Source: Actinospica sp035552695
GTDB lineage: Bacteria > Actinomycetota > Actinomycetes > Streptomycetales > Catenulisporaceae
Assembly (NCBI RefSeq): GCF_035552695.1
Contig: NZ_DASZKT010000230.1
Span: forward strand, 44,859 to 108,858
Length of the DNA stretch: 64,000 nucleotides
Reading direction: 5' to 3'
Within the stretch, counting starts at the first letter, position 1; every line of letters starts with the position of its first letter. Of the stretch, positions 8,260 through 17,800 are shown piece after piece. The notes under the pieces were generated by a model. It saw nothing but the letters and a program-made list of their open reading frames with translations, had not been told where the DNA came from and made no database searches. The translations under genes and the position numbers were made by a program.

Positions 8260-11200
8260 ATGACCGGCACCGACGAGTTCGGCCACGAGCTCGACGCGCA
8301 GGGCTACGAGCGTGCGGCCGGCCCGGCGGACGGGCGGCCGGATCAGCGTGCCGCGGCCCCGGGCGCCGGCGCGCCGGGACAGGCCCCGCTGGGCGGCACG
8401 CCGCGGCAGCGCGGACCGCAGCCGGTCGGCCGTCCGATGCAGGGTCAGCTGCCGGGCCGTCCGCTGCCGCCGAACGCCGGCGTCCCCGGGCAGGTCGGCG
8501 GCCGGCCGCCCGGCCAGCCCGCGCAGCCGCAGGACACGCCGTGGCTCGCGACCCCCGGCGCCTCCGGCGTCGGCTACCCGGAAGCCGCTTTCGGCGGCCC
8601 GCAGCGTCCGAACCCGATGCCCGGCGTGACCGGCATGCCGCAGCCGATGGAGATCGACTCGACCGCGCCGCAGCCCCGGCTGACCATGCCGGCCCCCGGC
8701 CCGGGACACGACGCGCCGACCGCCGAGTTCTACCCGCTCTACGACGCGGGCGCTCCCGAGGACTACCAGGTGCCGCCCGCCCCCGCGCCCGTGCCCGCTC
8801 CGGCTCCGCCGCAGCGGCCGGTCGCGCAGCAGCAGCCGGGCGCCGCCGCGGGCCCGATCCCGGCCCAGGCCGGCGCCCCGGCCGCAGCGCCGCAGCCTGC
8901 ACCGATGGCGCAGCAGCCGGGCCCGGGACCCGCGCAGCACGTGGGAGCGGTCCCGCCTCCGGCCGCGTCCGCCGCGCCGTACGCGCCGCCGCTTGCGCAG
9001 GACTCCGCCGACCGCGGCGGCTATCCGGAGCAGGAGTTCGACCCGCTCTCCGGCTCGGCGTCCTGGTCCGCCGCGCCGCCGCGGGCCGCCCAGGCCGTGC
9101 AGCAGCAGGCGCCGCGCCCTGTTCAGCAGGCCCAGCGCCCGGCCGTCCCCGCGCAGCCGCTGCCCGCGCCCGTCCCGCTGCCCGAGCGCGGCCCGGCCCG
9201 CTCCGGCGTGCGCAGCACCGGAGGCGGCATCGCCGCTGCCGGAGCCGTCGCCGCCGGACGCGCCGCCGTGCGCCAGCAGCAGGCCGACGCCGCCGCGCAG
9301 ACCGAGGCCGACCCGCTCTCCTCCTCCGGCCAGCGCACGGTCACAGCCCAGGCGCAGGTTCAGCAGCAGCCGTCCGTTCCGCAGCAGCAGACGACGGTTC
9401 CGCAGCAGCAGCCGGTTCAGGCGCGGGCCTCGCAGCAGCAGGCCGTTCCCCAGCAGCAGCCGGTCCAGGCGCAGGTTCAGCAGCAGCCGTCCGTTCCGCA
9501 GCAGCAGCCGGTTCAGGCGCAGGCCTCGCAGCAGCAGTCCGTTCCCCAGCAACAGCAGTCCGTTCCGCAGCAGCCGCCGGTCCAGGCGCCGCCGCGGCAG
9601 CAGCCGCAGTCCGTCCCGCAGCAGTCCGTCCCGCAGCAGTCCGTCCCGCAGCAGTCCGTGCCGCAGCAGGCCCCGTCCGTGTTCGAACCCGCCGCGCAGC
9701 CCGCGCCGGAGGCGTATCAGGACCCGCAGTCCCAGTCCGGCCGGCACGACGTGCGGCAGGAGCAGGGTTCTGCTTCCCCTTCGGCCAGTGGAGTGCGCGA
9801 GAGCATGGCGCCGCCGCGCCGCCGCGTCTCTGGCCAGCCGCCGCAGGGCGCCGCTGCCCCCGCGCCCGCGAATCCGCCCGCGGCGGACGACCTGAGCAGC
9901 GCCAACCTGCGTTCGGTCGCCCCCGCGGTCCCGGCCCCGCGCCGGGTACCGGAGGACTCGGCGGGCGATCTTCCGCCGCTGCCGCCGCGTCCCGCGAAGG
10001 CGGCTCGGCAGCAGCCCGCCCCCGCACCCGCGCAGCAGGCTCCGCAGCAGTTCGAGGAGTCCGCGCCGGAGGCCGACGAACTCGTCGTCCCCTGGCAGGC
10101 CGTCGCACCGCAGGGCAACGAGCCCGCCCCGCGCGGCACCCGCCGCCGCGCCGACAACTCGGTCGACGAGACGGTCCCCGAGGCGCTGTCCGCGCCCATG
10201 CCGGTGCTGCTCGACCCGGAGCCCGGCGAGGAGGAGGACTTCGCCGCGCAGTCCGGCACGTACGAGCCCGAATACGCCGAGCAGGAGCAGGCTGAGGCCC
10301 AGGCGCAGCAGCAGGCCAAGCAGCAGGAGCCCGGCGAGGACGATCCGCTCTCCGGCTCCGGCTCGCACGCCCGTCCGCAGCCCCAGCAGCAGCCGCAACC
10401 CCAGTCTGCCCAGGTCGAGCAGCAGCCGCCGGTCCAGTCTGCCCAGGTCGAGCAGCAGCAGCCGCCGACCCAGGTCGAGCAGCAGCCCGCGCCCGCTCCG
10501 GAGCCCGTCCGGCAGGCCGCGGTCGAGCAGCCCGCCGCCAAACCCGTCGCGAAGCCCGCCGTCAAGCCCGCGCCGCGGCCCGCCGCGCCCGCAAAGGCGC
10601 CGGCGCCCGCTCCCGCGGCGCCCGCCGCCGAGGAGGACCGCGCCCCCGGCTACGGCGAGGCCGAGATGGAAGCGGTCTACCGGGTCATCCACGAGCGCCG
10701 CGACATCCGGAACGACTTCCTGCCGGACGAACTCCCCATCGACGTCCTGACCCGGATCCTGGAGGCCGCGCACACCGCGCCCTCCGTCGGCTTCTCGCAG
10801 CCCTGGGACTTCCTGGTGCTGCGGGACGAGGAGCGCCGCCGCGCCGTGCACGATCTCGCGGTCCGCCAGCGCAAGGCGTACGCCGCGTCGCTGCCCAAGG
10901 CGCGCGCGAAGGCCTTCGCCGCGCTGAAGATCGAGGCGATCCTCGACACCCCGGTCAACATCGTCGTCACCTGCGATCCGACCCGCGGCGGACGGCACAC
11001 GCTCGGCCGGTACACGCAGCCGATGATGGCGCCGTTCTCCACCTGCCTGGCCGTCGAGAACCTGTGGCTCGCCGCGCGCGCCGAGGGCCTCGGCGTCGGC
11101 TGGGTCTCCTTCTTCGACGAGCGCGAGCTGTCCGAGACGCTCGGCCTGCCCGAGCACCTGCAGATCGTCGCGTACCTCTGCGTCGGATACGTCAAGCGCT

Positions 11201-12405
11201 TCCCGAGCGAGCCCGAACTGGCCGGGGCCGGCTGGGCGCGTCGCAGGCCCCTGTCGTGGGCCGTGCACGAGGAGGACTACGGCCGTCGCGCGATGCCCGG
11301 CGGCGATCCCGTCTCGATGCTCGACGCGACCGTGGACGCGGTGCGCGGACTTGACGAGGACGCCGCGGCCGCCGCGCGGGAGCGCCAGGCCCGGATGACC
11401 AAGCCGCCGGGCTCGCTCGGCATGCTCGAGCACGTGGCCGAGCAGCTCGCCGGGCTGGCCGGGGAATGCCCGCCGCCGCTGCCCGAGCCGGCCGCGCTCG
11501 CGGTCTTCGCCGCGGACCACGGCGTGCACGCCCAGGGCGTCACCCCCTGGCCGCAGGAGGTCACCGCGCAGATGGTGGCCAACTTCCTGGCCGGCGGCGC
11601 GGTGGTCAACGCCTTCGCCAAGCAGGTCGGCGCCGAGGTCTGCGTCGTGGACGTGGGCGTGAACGCCAACCTGGGCAACGCCTCCGGCCTGGTGCCGCGC
11701 AAGATCCGGTTCGGCACCGCCGACATGACGCAGGGTCCGGCGCTGACCCGGGACGAGGTGATGGCCGCGATCGAGGCGGGCATCGAGACTTCGCGCGACC
11801 TGGTGGCCGCGGGCAACCGCTGCCTGCTCACCGGCGACATGGGCATCGCCAACACGACCGCGTCCGCCGCGCTGATCGCCGCGTTCACCGGGGCCTCCCC
11901 GGCGCAGGTGACCGGCTACGGCACCGGCATCGACGAGCAGACCTACGCGCACAAGGTGGAGATCGTCCGCCGCGCCCTGGAGCTGCACCGGCCCGACCCG
12001 CAGGACCCGATCGGGGTGCTCGCGGCCTTCGGCGGCCTGGAGCACGCGGCGCTCGCCGGCTTCATCCTGGGCGGCGCGGCGCTGCGCACCCCGGTCGTGC
12101 TGGACGGCGTGATCGCCGGGGCCGCGGCCCTGGTGGCGCAGGCCATCGCGCCCGAGGTGACGGTCGCCTGCGTGGCCGGGCACCGCTCCGCCGAGCCGGG
12201 CCACGCGCTCGCCCTCGAGGCCCTCGGCATTAACCCGTTGATCGATCTGGAACTGCGGCTCGGCGAGGGCTCCGGCGCCGTGCTGGCGCTGCCGCTGGTC
12301 GCCTCCGCGGTCCGCGCGCTGCGCGAGGTCGCCACCTTCGACTCGGCCGGCGTCGCCGACGCCAGCGCCGAGGCGGTCGTGCCGCGCACCCGTGATCAGC
12401 AGTGA
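8260..12405 (+). CDS. cobT: Giant disordered-BluB-CobT fusion (lower-ligand synthesis and activation)
   Basis: The protein has 1381 residues from ATG 8260, chosen over GTG 8236 because GAGGAGG lies correctly before it. Residues 1 to about 800 are disordered and Pro/Gln/Ala-rich, with a dense QQQPSVPQQQ-type tract at about 361-475 and three DPLS-(G/S)-S motifs at D261, D351 and D695. Residues about 802-1007 are a BluB nitroreductase-fold domain (GFSQPWDF, VGWVSFFDE), which makes 5,6-dimethylbenzimidazole from reduced flavin. Residues about 1018-1381 are CobT, which joins the base to nicotinate mononucleotide; the probable catalytic glutamate is E1336 in LGEGSG. A fused BluB-CobT would channel the base directly. 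Confidence 0.9.
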   Translation: MTGTDEFGHELDAQGYERAAGPADGRPDQRAAAPGAGAPGQAPLGGTPRQRGPQPVGRPMQGQLPGRPLPPNAGVPGQVGGRPPGQPAQPQDTPWLATPGASGVGYPEAAFGGPQRPNPMPGVTGMPQPMEIDSTAPQPRLTMPAPGPGHDAPTAEFYPLYDAGAPEDYQVPPAPAPVPAPAPPQRPVAQQQPGAAAGPIPAQAGAPAAAPQPAPMAQQPGPGPAQHVGAVPPPAASAAPYAPPLAQDSADRGGYPEQEFDPLSGSASWSAAPPRAAQAVQQQAPRPVQQAQRPAVPAQPLPAPVPLPERGPARSGVRSTGGGIAAAGAVAAGRAAVRQQQADAAAQTEADPLSSSGQRTVTAQAQVQQQPSVPQQQTTVPQQQPVQARASQQQAVPQQQPVQAQVQQQPSVPQQQPVQAQASQQQSVPQQQQSVPQQPPVQAPPRQQPQSVPQQSVPQQSVPQQSVPQQAPSVFEPAAQPAPEAYQDPQSQSGRHDVRQEQGSASPSASGVRESMAPPRRRVSGQPPQGAAAPAPANPPAADDLSSANLRSVAPAVPAPRRVPEDSAGDLPPLPPRPAKAARQQPAPAPAQQAPQQFEESAPEADELVVPWQAVAPQGNEPAPRGTRRRADNSVDETVPEALSAPMPVLLDPEPGEEEDFAAQSGTYEPEYAEQEQAEAQAQQQAKQQEPGEDDPLSGSGSHARPQPQQQPQPQSAQVEQQPPVQSAQVEQQQPPTQVEQQPAPAPEPVRQAAVEQPAAKPVAKPAVKPAPRPAAPAKAPAPAPAAPAAEEDRAPGYGEAEMEAVYRVIHERRDIRNDFLPDELPIDVLTRILEAAHTAPSVGFSQPWDFLVLRDEERRRAVHDLAVRQRKAYAASLPKARAKAFAALKIEAILDTPVNIVVTCDPTRGGRHTLGRYTQPMMAPFSTCLAVENLWLAARAEGLGVGWVSFFDERELSETLGLPEHLQIVAYLCVGYVKRFPSEPELAGAGWARRRPLSWAVHEEDYGRRAMPGGDPVSMLDATVDAVRGLDEDAAAAARERQARMTKPPGSLGMLEHVAEQLAGLAGECPPPLPEPAALAVFAADHGVHAQGVTPWPQEVTAQMVANFLAGGAVVNAFAKQVGAEVCVVDVGVNANLGNASGLVPRKIRFGTADMTQGPALTRDEVMAAIEAGIETSRDLVAAGNRCLLTGDMGIANTTASAALIAAFTGASPAQVTGYGTGIDEQTYAHKVEIVRRALELHRPDPQDPIGVLAAFGGLEHAALAGFILGGAALRTPVVLDGVIAGAAALVAQAIAPEVTVACVAGHRSAEPGHALALEALGINPLIDLELRLGEGSGAVLALPLVASAVRALREVATFDSAGVADASAEAVVPRTRDQQ

Positions 12406-12451
12406 TTATGCTCGACGTGTCATCTGAAGACTGGCACGAAAGAGGAACCCC

Positions 12452-13693
12452 GTGGTGAGCACCGCCGAGACCCCGTCGGATCCGAGCGGGGCGCCCGAGG
12501 TCTACCCCCTCGGCCTGCGCCTGGCCGGACGCCGGGTCGTGGTGGTCGGCGGGGGGCGGGTCGCCGCCCGCCGGGTGGCCGGGCTGCTGCACGCCGGTGC
12601 CCGGGTGACCGTCGTCTCGCCCGAGGTCACCGCCGCCGTCGAGGGCTACATCACCGCCGGGCACGTCGAGTGGGCCGAACGCGGCTACCGGCAGGGCGAT
12701 CTCGCCGACGCCTGGTACGCCGTGGCCGCCACCGACGACACCGCGGTCAACGCGGCCGTGGCCGCCGAGGCCGAGCGGGCCCGCGTCTTCTGCTCGCGCG
12801 CCGACGACGCCGTGGCCTCGACGGCGTGGACCCCGGCCGTCGGGACACACGCCGGCGTCACCGTGTCCGTGCTCGGCGCCGACACCGCCGATCCGCGCCG
12901 CTCCGCCGCAGTGCGCGACGCCGTCGTCGAGGGACTGCGCGAGGGAACCCTGGCCGCGCCGCGCTTCCGCGGCCGGGCGCCGGGCGTCGCACTGGTCGGC
13001 GGCGGACCGGGCGACCCCGACCTGATCACCGTCCGCGGCCGGCGGCTGCTCGCCGAGGCCGACGTCGTCGTCGCCGACCGGCTCGCCCCGCTCGGCCTGC
13101 TCGACGAGCTGCCCGCCGACGTCGAGATCGTGGACGCGTCGAAGATCCCTTACGGCCGCTCGATGGCGCAGGAGGAGATCAACCGGATCCTGGTCGACCG
13201 GGCCAAGGCCGGGAAGTTCGTGGTGCGCCTCAAGGGCGGCGACCCCTTCGTCTTCGGCCGCGGCTACGAGGAGATCATCGCCTGCGCCGAGGCGGACGTT
13301 CCGGTCACCGTCGTGCCCGGGCTGACCAGCGCGGTGTCGGTGCCCGGACTCGCCGGGGTGCCGGTCACCCACCGCGGCGTGGCGCACGAGTTCACCGTGG
13401 TCTCCGGGCACGTCGCGCCTGGCCACCCGAAATCGCTCGTGGACTGGGACGCGCTCGCCCGGCTGCGCGGCACGCTCGTGCTGCTGATGGCGGTCGAGCG
13501 GCTCGGCGCGATCGGCGCGGCGCTGCTCGAGGGCGGCAAGGACCCGCGAACCCCCGTCGTGGTGGTGCAGGACGGCTCCCGGCCGGGCGAGAGGGTCGTG
13601 CGCACCCGGCTCGAGACGATGGCCGCGGACGTCGAGCGGGCCGGCGTGACACCGCCCGCGATCGTCGTGATCGGTCCGGTCGCCGGGCTCTGA
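12452..13693 (+). CDS. cobA: CysG-type uroporphyrinogen-III C-methyltransferase / precorrin-2 dehydrogenase
   Basis: This 413-residue bifunctional enzyme supplies precorrin-2 and sirohydrochlorin to the corrin pathway and siroheme. Residues 1 to about 165 form the NAD-dependent dehydrogenase/ferrochelatase part, with the Rossmann loop VVVVGGGRVAARR. Residues about 178-413 form the SUMT methylase (ALVGGGPGDPDLIT, RLKGGDPFVFGRG, VVPGLTSA, PVTHRG). The start is GTG 12452 or GTG 12455; both follow AAAGAGGA at a proper distance. The 46-base gap after cobT suggests co-transcription. It feeds the first dedicated step of the genes upstream. Confidence 0.93.
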   Translation: MVSTAETPSDPSGAPEVYPLGLRLAGRRVVVVGGGRVAARRVAGLLHAGARVTVVSPEVTAAVEGYITAGHVEWAERGYRQGDLADAWYAVAATDDTAVNAAVAAEAERARVFCSRADDAVASTAWTPAVGTHAGVTVSVLGADTADPRRSAAVRDAVVEGLREGTLAAPRFRGRAPGVALVGGGPGDPDLITVRGRRLLAEADVVVADRLAPLGLLDELPADVEIVDASKIPYGRSMAQEEINRILVDRAKAGKFVVRLKGGDPFVFGRGYEEIIACAEADVPVTVVPGLTSAVSVPGLAGVPVTHRGVAHEFTVVSGHVAPGHPKSLVDWDALARLRGTLVLLMAVERLGAIGAALLEGGKDPRTPVVVVQDGSRPGERVVRTRLETMAADVERAGVTPPAIVVIGPVAGL

Positions 13694-14008
13694 CCGGCCG
13701 TCAGCGGGCCCCCCACCCGGCGGCCGCGCGGATTTTCCGACGCCGCCGTCGGTGTTTCAAGCCCCCGTACCCGTTGCGGGCAGCCGCTTTAAGAGAAATT
13801 TGCCGAGCCGAATACGCGGCGTGGTCAACCGGTTCCGTCACGCGCAGTCCCAGCTCACTGACACCTGGGTGAGCGTTCACCCATCCGTGCCCTGCGACAC
13901 CCCGTCCGTACGGGGGAGACAAGCGCCCCCGCGATTCGCTACTGTTCCAGTCGTTCGAGATCCCATTGTCTGATCATCGTGCCGCATTCGTTCGAGGTGG
14001 AGGCGTCA
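13694..14008. other. Intergenic region upstream of conservon 1
   Basis: These 315 bases have no convincing gene. They contain the palindrome TGGGTGA-GCGT-TCACCCA at 13866-13883 (perfect 7-base arms), resembling a TetR-type operator. A weak -10-like TACTGT lies at about 13941. The GGTGGAGG at about 13996-14003 is the ribosome-binding site for cvnA1. Confidence 0.5.
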
Positions 14009-16825
14009 GTGGCCGTGCGCACGGGGAGCGGAGCGAGCCGGACCGCGCGGGCGGGTGTCGGCCGGCTCGACTCCATGCCGCTGCGCCGCAAGCTCGACAT
14101 CCTCGTCGCGGCCCCGCTGCTGATCATCCTGGCGCTCATCGCCCCGGTCGCCTACGGCTACTTCGACACCGCCCGGCAGTGGAACTCCGCGGCCGACCAG
14201 ATGACCCAGGCCGAGCAGGTCTACGTGCTGGTCAACGCCTTGGAGACCGAACAGTCCGTCGCGGTCGGCCTGCAGGGCGTTTCCGCGGTGCCCAACCGCC
14301 TGTCCGGCGACACGGTGCAGACGCTCAGGACCTACGCCGCGAGCACCGACCACGCGCTCGCCGCCGTGCGCCGCAACCTCGATCCCGCCACGTCCTCCGC
14401 GCTCGGCCAGGCGCTCGCCGAGGTCGTCTGGGAGACGCAGGGCGTCAGCGGGGCGCGGGCCACCGCGTACCAGCCCGCCGCGGACAAGAGCGCCGCCGTG
14501 GAGACCGGCTACGGCACGGCGATCCAGGAGCTCTACAACGCGCTGGACATGGATGTGCTCGCCGAGAACGGCGGCCCGGCGGCGGCCGACGTGGGCGAAC
14601 TCGGCTCCCTCTACGACGCCGACATGCGCGAGCACAACCGCGAGATCGACCTGCTGGCCATGAGCAACCAGGCCGACCTCGACCAGGCCGACGGCGGCGC
14701 GGTGCTCGACTGGCCCGACCTGAGCGCCGCCGAGCGCGACTACGGCGTCAGCCTGAACGAGGCCGCGCGCTTCGAGGGCGTCGCCGCCAGTTCCGACCAG
14801 AACCGCTTCACCACCTCGATCGCCTCGCTCGCGCAGTCCTACCTCAACTCCGAGCAGCAGAACATCGAGGAGCAGCTGTCCAGCGCCGACCCGGCCGCCG
14901 CCGTGGACCAGGTGCTGATGGCCGATCAGCTGGGCATGCCCGACCTCGTCGGGCTGCAGAGCTCGACCGGCCTGCTGCAGGCCTCGGTGCAGTCCACGCA
15001 GGACCGCGACGCGATGGAACAGCAGGTCGCCGCGGACGTCATCGGCTCCGCGCGGCACCAGGCGAAGAGCGAGCAGTGGTTCGCGCTCGGCCTGGTCACG
15101 GTCGCCTGGGTGGTGCTGATCCTGCTGGTGGTCCTCGAGTACCGGATCCGCCGCTCGGTGGTCAACCCGATGCTGCAGCTCACCGCGGCGGCCACCAAGA
15201 TCGCCGAGGTCACCCGCGCCGACCTGGAGCGGGTCGCGGACGAGGACGACACCGGGGACCCGCAGGCCGTGCCGGTCTTCGAGAGGGTGCCGGTGGTCAC
15301 CTCCGACGAGATCGGCAAGCTCGCCGAGGCCTTCAACTGGGTGCAGGACAGCGCGGTGCGCGTGCTGGAGCGGCAGATGGCCGTGCGCCGCAACACCGCG
15401 GAGATGTTCGGCAACGTCGGACGCCGCATCCACAACCTGACCGGCCGTCAGCTCGCGCTGATCGACGCGGCCGAGCGGGAGGAGACCGACCCCTCCGTCC
15501 TCGAGCGGCTCTACCGGATCGACCACATCGCGGTGCGCCTGCAGCGCGGCGCGGACAGCCTGATGCTGCTGTCCGGGGAGACCGAGCCGGTGCTCAGCGA
15601 CGCCCCGCTGCGGCTGACGGACGTGGTGCGCAGCGCGGTCGGCCGCGTCGAGGGCTACCAGCGGGCGGTGCTGTCCGCCGAGGGCGACGTCACCGTCGCG
15701 CCCGCCGCGGTCGGCGACCTGACCCTGATCGTGGCCGAACTCGTCGAGAACGCGGTGTCCTTCTCGCCGCAGACCTCGTCCGTCGACATATCCGTGCGCC
15801 CGACGCCTCAGGGCGCGTACATCGAGATCGTGGACCACGGCGTCGGCATGACGCCCGCGCGGCTGGCCGAGGAGAACGCGCGCCTCGTGCGGCGCGAGCG
15901 GCTGGACCTGGCGCCCACGAAGGTGCTCGGGCTGTTCGTGGTCGGCCGGCTGGCCCGCCGCTCCGGCATCTCGGTGCGGCTGTCCGCCACGCCGGGCGGC
16001 GGTGTGACGGTGCGTCTGGACATCGGCACGAACCTGCTGTTCGACGCCCCGGAACCGCCGGCCCGCCGCCGCGAACCCGCGCAGGCCGCGCGTTCCGTGC
16101 CGCCCGGCAGGCCCGCGGCGCTGCCCGAGCAGCGCGCGACCACGTCCGACCCGCGGCCCGCCCCGGTGCCGCCGAACCTGCCGCCGATGCCGCTGCGCCG
16201 CGCCGCGGCGAACGCGCCCGCGAAGGACGACTTCAAGGTCGTGTCCGCCCCGGGCGCCGATCCGCTGCCGATCCGCCGGCGCTCCGCGAAGACGGCCGAC
16301 GAGCCGCCGTCGCCGTCGGACGCGATCCCTGATCCGGCGCCACGCCGCGTCAACGGCCTGCACGCCAACGGAAACCCGGTCGCCCCGTCCCCGCCGCCCG
16401 CCATGCTGCCGCCGACCTCCGCGGACCTGGCGCGCCGGATCAGGGCCGCGGCCGCCGCCGTCGAACCGCCCGCCGTATCGCCGCCCGGCCCGGAACCGGC
16501 CGTCGCGCTGCCGCTGCTGCCGCGCCGCCGGCCGGCCCCCGAGGCGGAGTCCGCGCCGGAGCGGACGGCCCCGGGCCTGCACGACGCGGGCGACGATCCG
16601 AACCCGCCGGGCGCCCTGCCACGGCGTACCCGGAACCGTGCCGCCGTGCGCGAATCCGCCCCCTCGGTGTCCGCCGCACTGGCCGACGCCGAGCTACTCG
16701 ACGCCGAGGCCGCGCGTGCGGCCGTGGAGGAATTCGAGGCCGGAGTCGCGGAGGCCCTGCGCGCCACGACGCAGAATCTCCCGATAATCCGTGCCAGTGA
16801 CGAACCGGAAGGAATACGGCCGTGA
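14009..16825 (+). CDS. cvnA: Conservon sensor kinase-like protein CvnA (conservon 1)
   Basis: CvnA is the membrane sensor of the actinobacterial conservon (CvnABCD), which controls a small GTPase in a manner likened to eukaryotic G-protein coupling. The 938-residue protein has a membrane helix at about 30-52, an extracellular nitrate/nitrite-sensor-like helical domain, a second helix at about 357-378, a HAMP-like linker and a HATPase domain with the N-box ELVENAV near 575. About 250 Pro/Ala/Arg-rich, probably disordered residues follow. GTG 14009 is preferred over GTG 13979 because GGTGGAGG precedes it by five bases. The stop overlaps cvnB1. Confidence 0.9.
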   Translation: MAVRTGSGASRTARAGVGRLDSMPLRRKLDILVAAPLLIILALIAPVAYGYFDTARQWNSAADQMTQAEQVYVLVNALETEQSVAVGLQGVSAVPNRLSGDTVQTLRTYAASTDHALAAVRRNLDPATSSALGQALAEVVWETQGVSGARATAYQPAADKSAAVETGYGTAIQELYNALDMDVLAENGGPAAADVGELGSLYDADMREHNREIDLLAMSNQADLDQADGGAVLDWPDLSAAERDYGVSLNEAARFEGVAASSDQNRFTTSIASLAQSYLNSEQQNIEEQLSSADPAAAVDQVLMADQLGMPDLVGLQSSTGLLQASVQSTQDRDAMEQQVAADVIGSARHQAKSEQWFALGLVTVAWVVLILLVVLEYRIRRSVVNPMLQLTAAATKIAEVTRADLERVADEDDTGDPQAVPVFERVPVVTSDEIGKLAEAFNWVQDSAVRVLERQMAVRRNTAEMFGNVGRRIHNLTGRQLALIDAAEREETDPSVLERLYRIDHIAVRLQRGADSLMLLSGETEPVLSDAPLRLTDVVRSAVGRVEGYQRAVLSAEGDVTVAPAAVGDLTLIVAELVENAVSFSPQTSSVDISVRPTPQGAYIEIVDHGVGMTPARLAEENARLVRRERLDLAPTKVLGLFVVGRLARRSGISVRLSATPGGGVTVRLDIGTNLLFDAPEPPARRREPAQAARSVPPGRPAALPEQRATTSDPRPAPVPPNLPPMPLRRAAANAPAKDDFKVVSAPGADPLPIRRRSAKTADEPPSPSDAIPDPAPRRVNGLHANGNPVAPSPPPAMLPPTSADLARRIRAAAAAVEPPAVSPPGPEPAVALPLLPRRRPAPEAESAPERTAPGLHDAGDDPNPPGALPRRTRNRAAVRESAPSVSAALADAELLDAEAARAAVEEFEAGVAEALRATTQNLPIIRASDEPEGIRP

Positions 16826-17292
16826 TGAGCCCCAGCCAGACGCCCGATGCCAGCACCCAGGACCTGCGCACCGCCGCGGCCGAGTTCACCTGGCTGGTCA
16901 CGCGCTTCGCCACCGACACCGCCGGGGTCGCGGACGCGATCGCGGTCTCCTCGGACGGCCTGCTGATCGCGGTGTCGAGGCCGGAGGACCGCGGCTCCTC
17001 GGAGCGCCTCGCCGCGATCGTCTCCGGCCTCACGAGCCTGGCGGCGGGGGCCGCCGGGCACTACGGGCTCGGTCCGCTGCGCAAGGTGATCATCGACATG
17101 GAGGACGGACACCTGCTCGTCTCCTCGATCGGCAGCGGCTGCGTGCTCGGCGTGGTCACCGCGAAGGACGCCAAGCTGGGCAACGTGGCCTACGAGATGA
17201 CGCTCTTCGGCAACCGGGTCGGCGCGGTGCTCAACCCGCAGCTGATCATGGAGCTGAAGAACTCAGTGACCGCCGCCGGAGTGTCGACATGA
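16822..17292 (+). CDS. cvnB: Roadblock/LC7 protein CvnB (conservon 1)
   Basis: This 156-residue Roadblock/LC7 domain protein is the presumed scaffold or GTPase-activating partner of CvnD. It shows the family's AVSSDGLLIAVS strand block, the ERLAAIVSGLTSLA helix, and the LLVSSIGSGCVLGVV and GNVAYEM segments. It starts at GTG 16822 or ATG 16825, both overlapping the cvnA1 stop (GTGATGA). The stop overlaps cvnC1 (ATGA). The four-gene order A-B-C-D makes the assignment secure even though the family's biochemistry is only partly known. Confidence 0.9.
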   Translation: MMSPSQTPDASTQDLRTAAAEFTWLVTRFATDTAGVADAIAVSSDGLLIAVSRPEDRGSSERLAAIVSGLTSLAAGAAGHYGLGPLRKVIIDMEDGHLLVSSIGSGCVLGVVTAKDAKLGNVAYEMTLFGNRVGAVLNPQLIMELKNSVTAAGVST

Positions 17293-17711
17293 GCCGCGAT
17301 ACGGGGGAGAGTCCGCGACCCGGCACGGTCACGGAGCCGGCGGGTACCGGGACCCGGCCCGGCGTCGTGCGGCCGTTCCTGCTCACCGAGGGCCGGGTCG
17401 TGGCCGCCGGTGTGGAGCTGCCGATGGAGACGCAGGTGGTCGCGACCACGGAGGGGCTGCACCAGCTGGGGGCGCTGGCCTTCGAGCGGCGCGCTATCGT
17501 CGAGGCCTGCGGTACCCCGCAGTCCCTCGCCGAGCTCGCCGTGCGACTCGGCCTGCATCTGAACGTGGTCCGGGTGCTGGCGGGGGACCTGCGGGCCGGG
17601 CGGTTCCTGACGGTGCACGAGCCGCGGTCCGCCATCAACACCGACGTCGACGTCCTGCGAAGGGTCATCAATGGGCTACGAGCCATACCCACCGCCGCCG
17701 GTCGCGCCTGA
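17289..17711 (+). CDS. cvnC: DUF742 protein CvnC (conservon 1)
   Basis: This 140-residue DUF742 protein has the family's VRPFLLTEGR block, a winged-helix-like middle (RAIVEACGTPQSLAELAVRL followed by HLNVVRVLAGDL) and the conserved end VDVLRRVINGLRAI. It starts at ATG 17289 within the cvnB1 stop. The role inside the conservon complex is unknown; it has been proposed as a bridge between CvnB and CvnD. An 89-base gap to cvnD1 is wider than the other joints and could encode a 40-residue overlapping frame (17671-17793), which I do not trust. Confidence 0.88.
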   Translation: MSRDTGESPRPGTVTEPAGTGTRPGVVRPFLLTEGRVVAAGVELPMETQVVATTEGLHQLGALAFERRAIVEACGTPQSLAELAVRLGLHLNVVRVLAGDLRAGRFLTVHEPRSAINTDVDVLRRVINGLRAIPTAAGRA

Positions 17712-17800
17712 GATGCGCGCCCACACCGCCGGCGACCGGCTCAATCCCGGCGCCCCCTCCGCCCCTTTCCGCAGCCGCCCCGAGCAAGCATAGGTTCGAC

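Noticed and set aside
8017..12204. A 1395-codon open frame on the minus strand opposite the BluB-CobT gene
   Set aside because: It is a shadow frame produced by extreme GC3 bias and the CAG/CCG repeats. Its translation is low-complexity Arg/Gly/Leu, while the plus strand encodes clear BluB and CobT motifs.
14006..16582. A long minus-strand frame opposite cvnA1
   Set aside because: Composition is Arg/Gly/His-rich without motifs, and the plus strand has helices and a HATPase domain.
17671..17793. A 40-codon frame between cvnC1 and cvnD1
   Set aside because: It overlaps the end of cvnC1 in another frame, is Pro-rich and has no ribosome-binding site.
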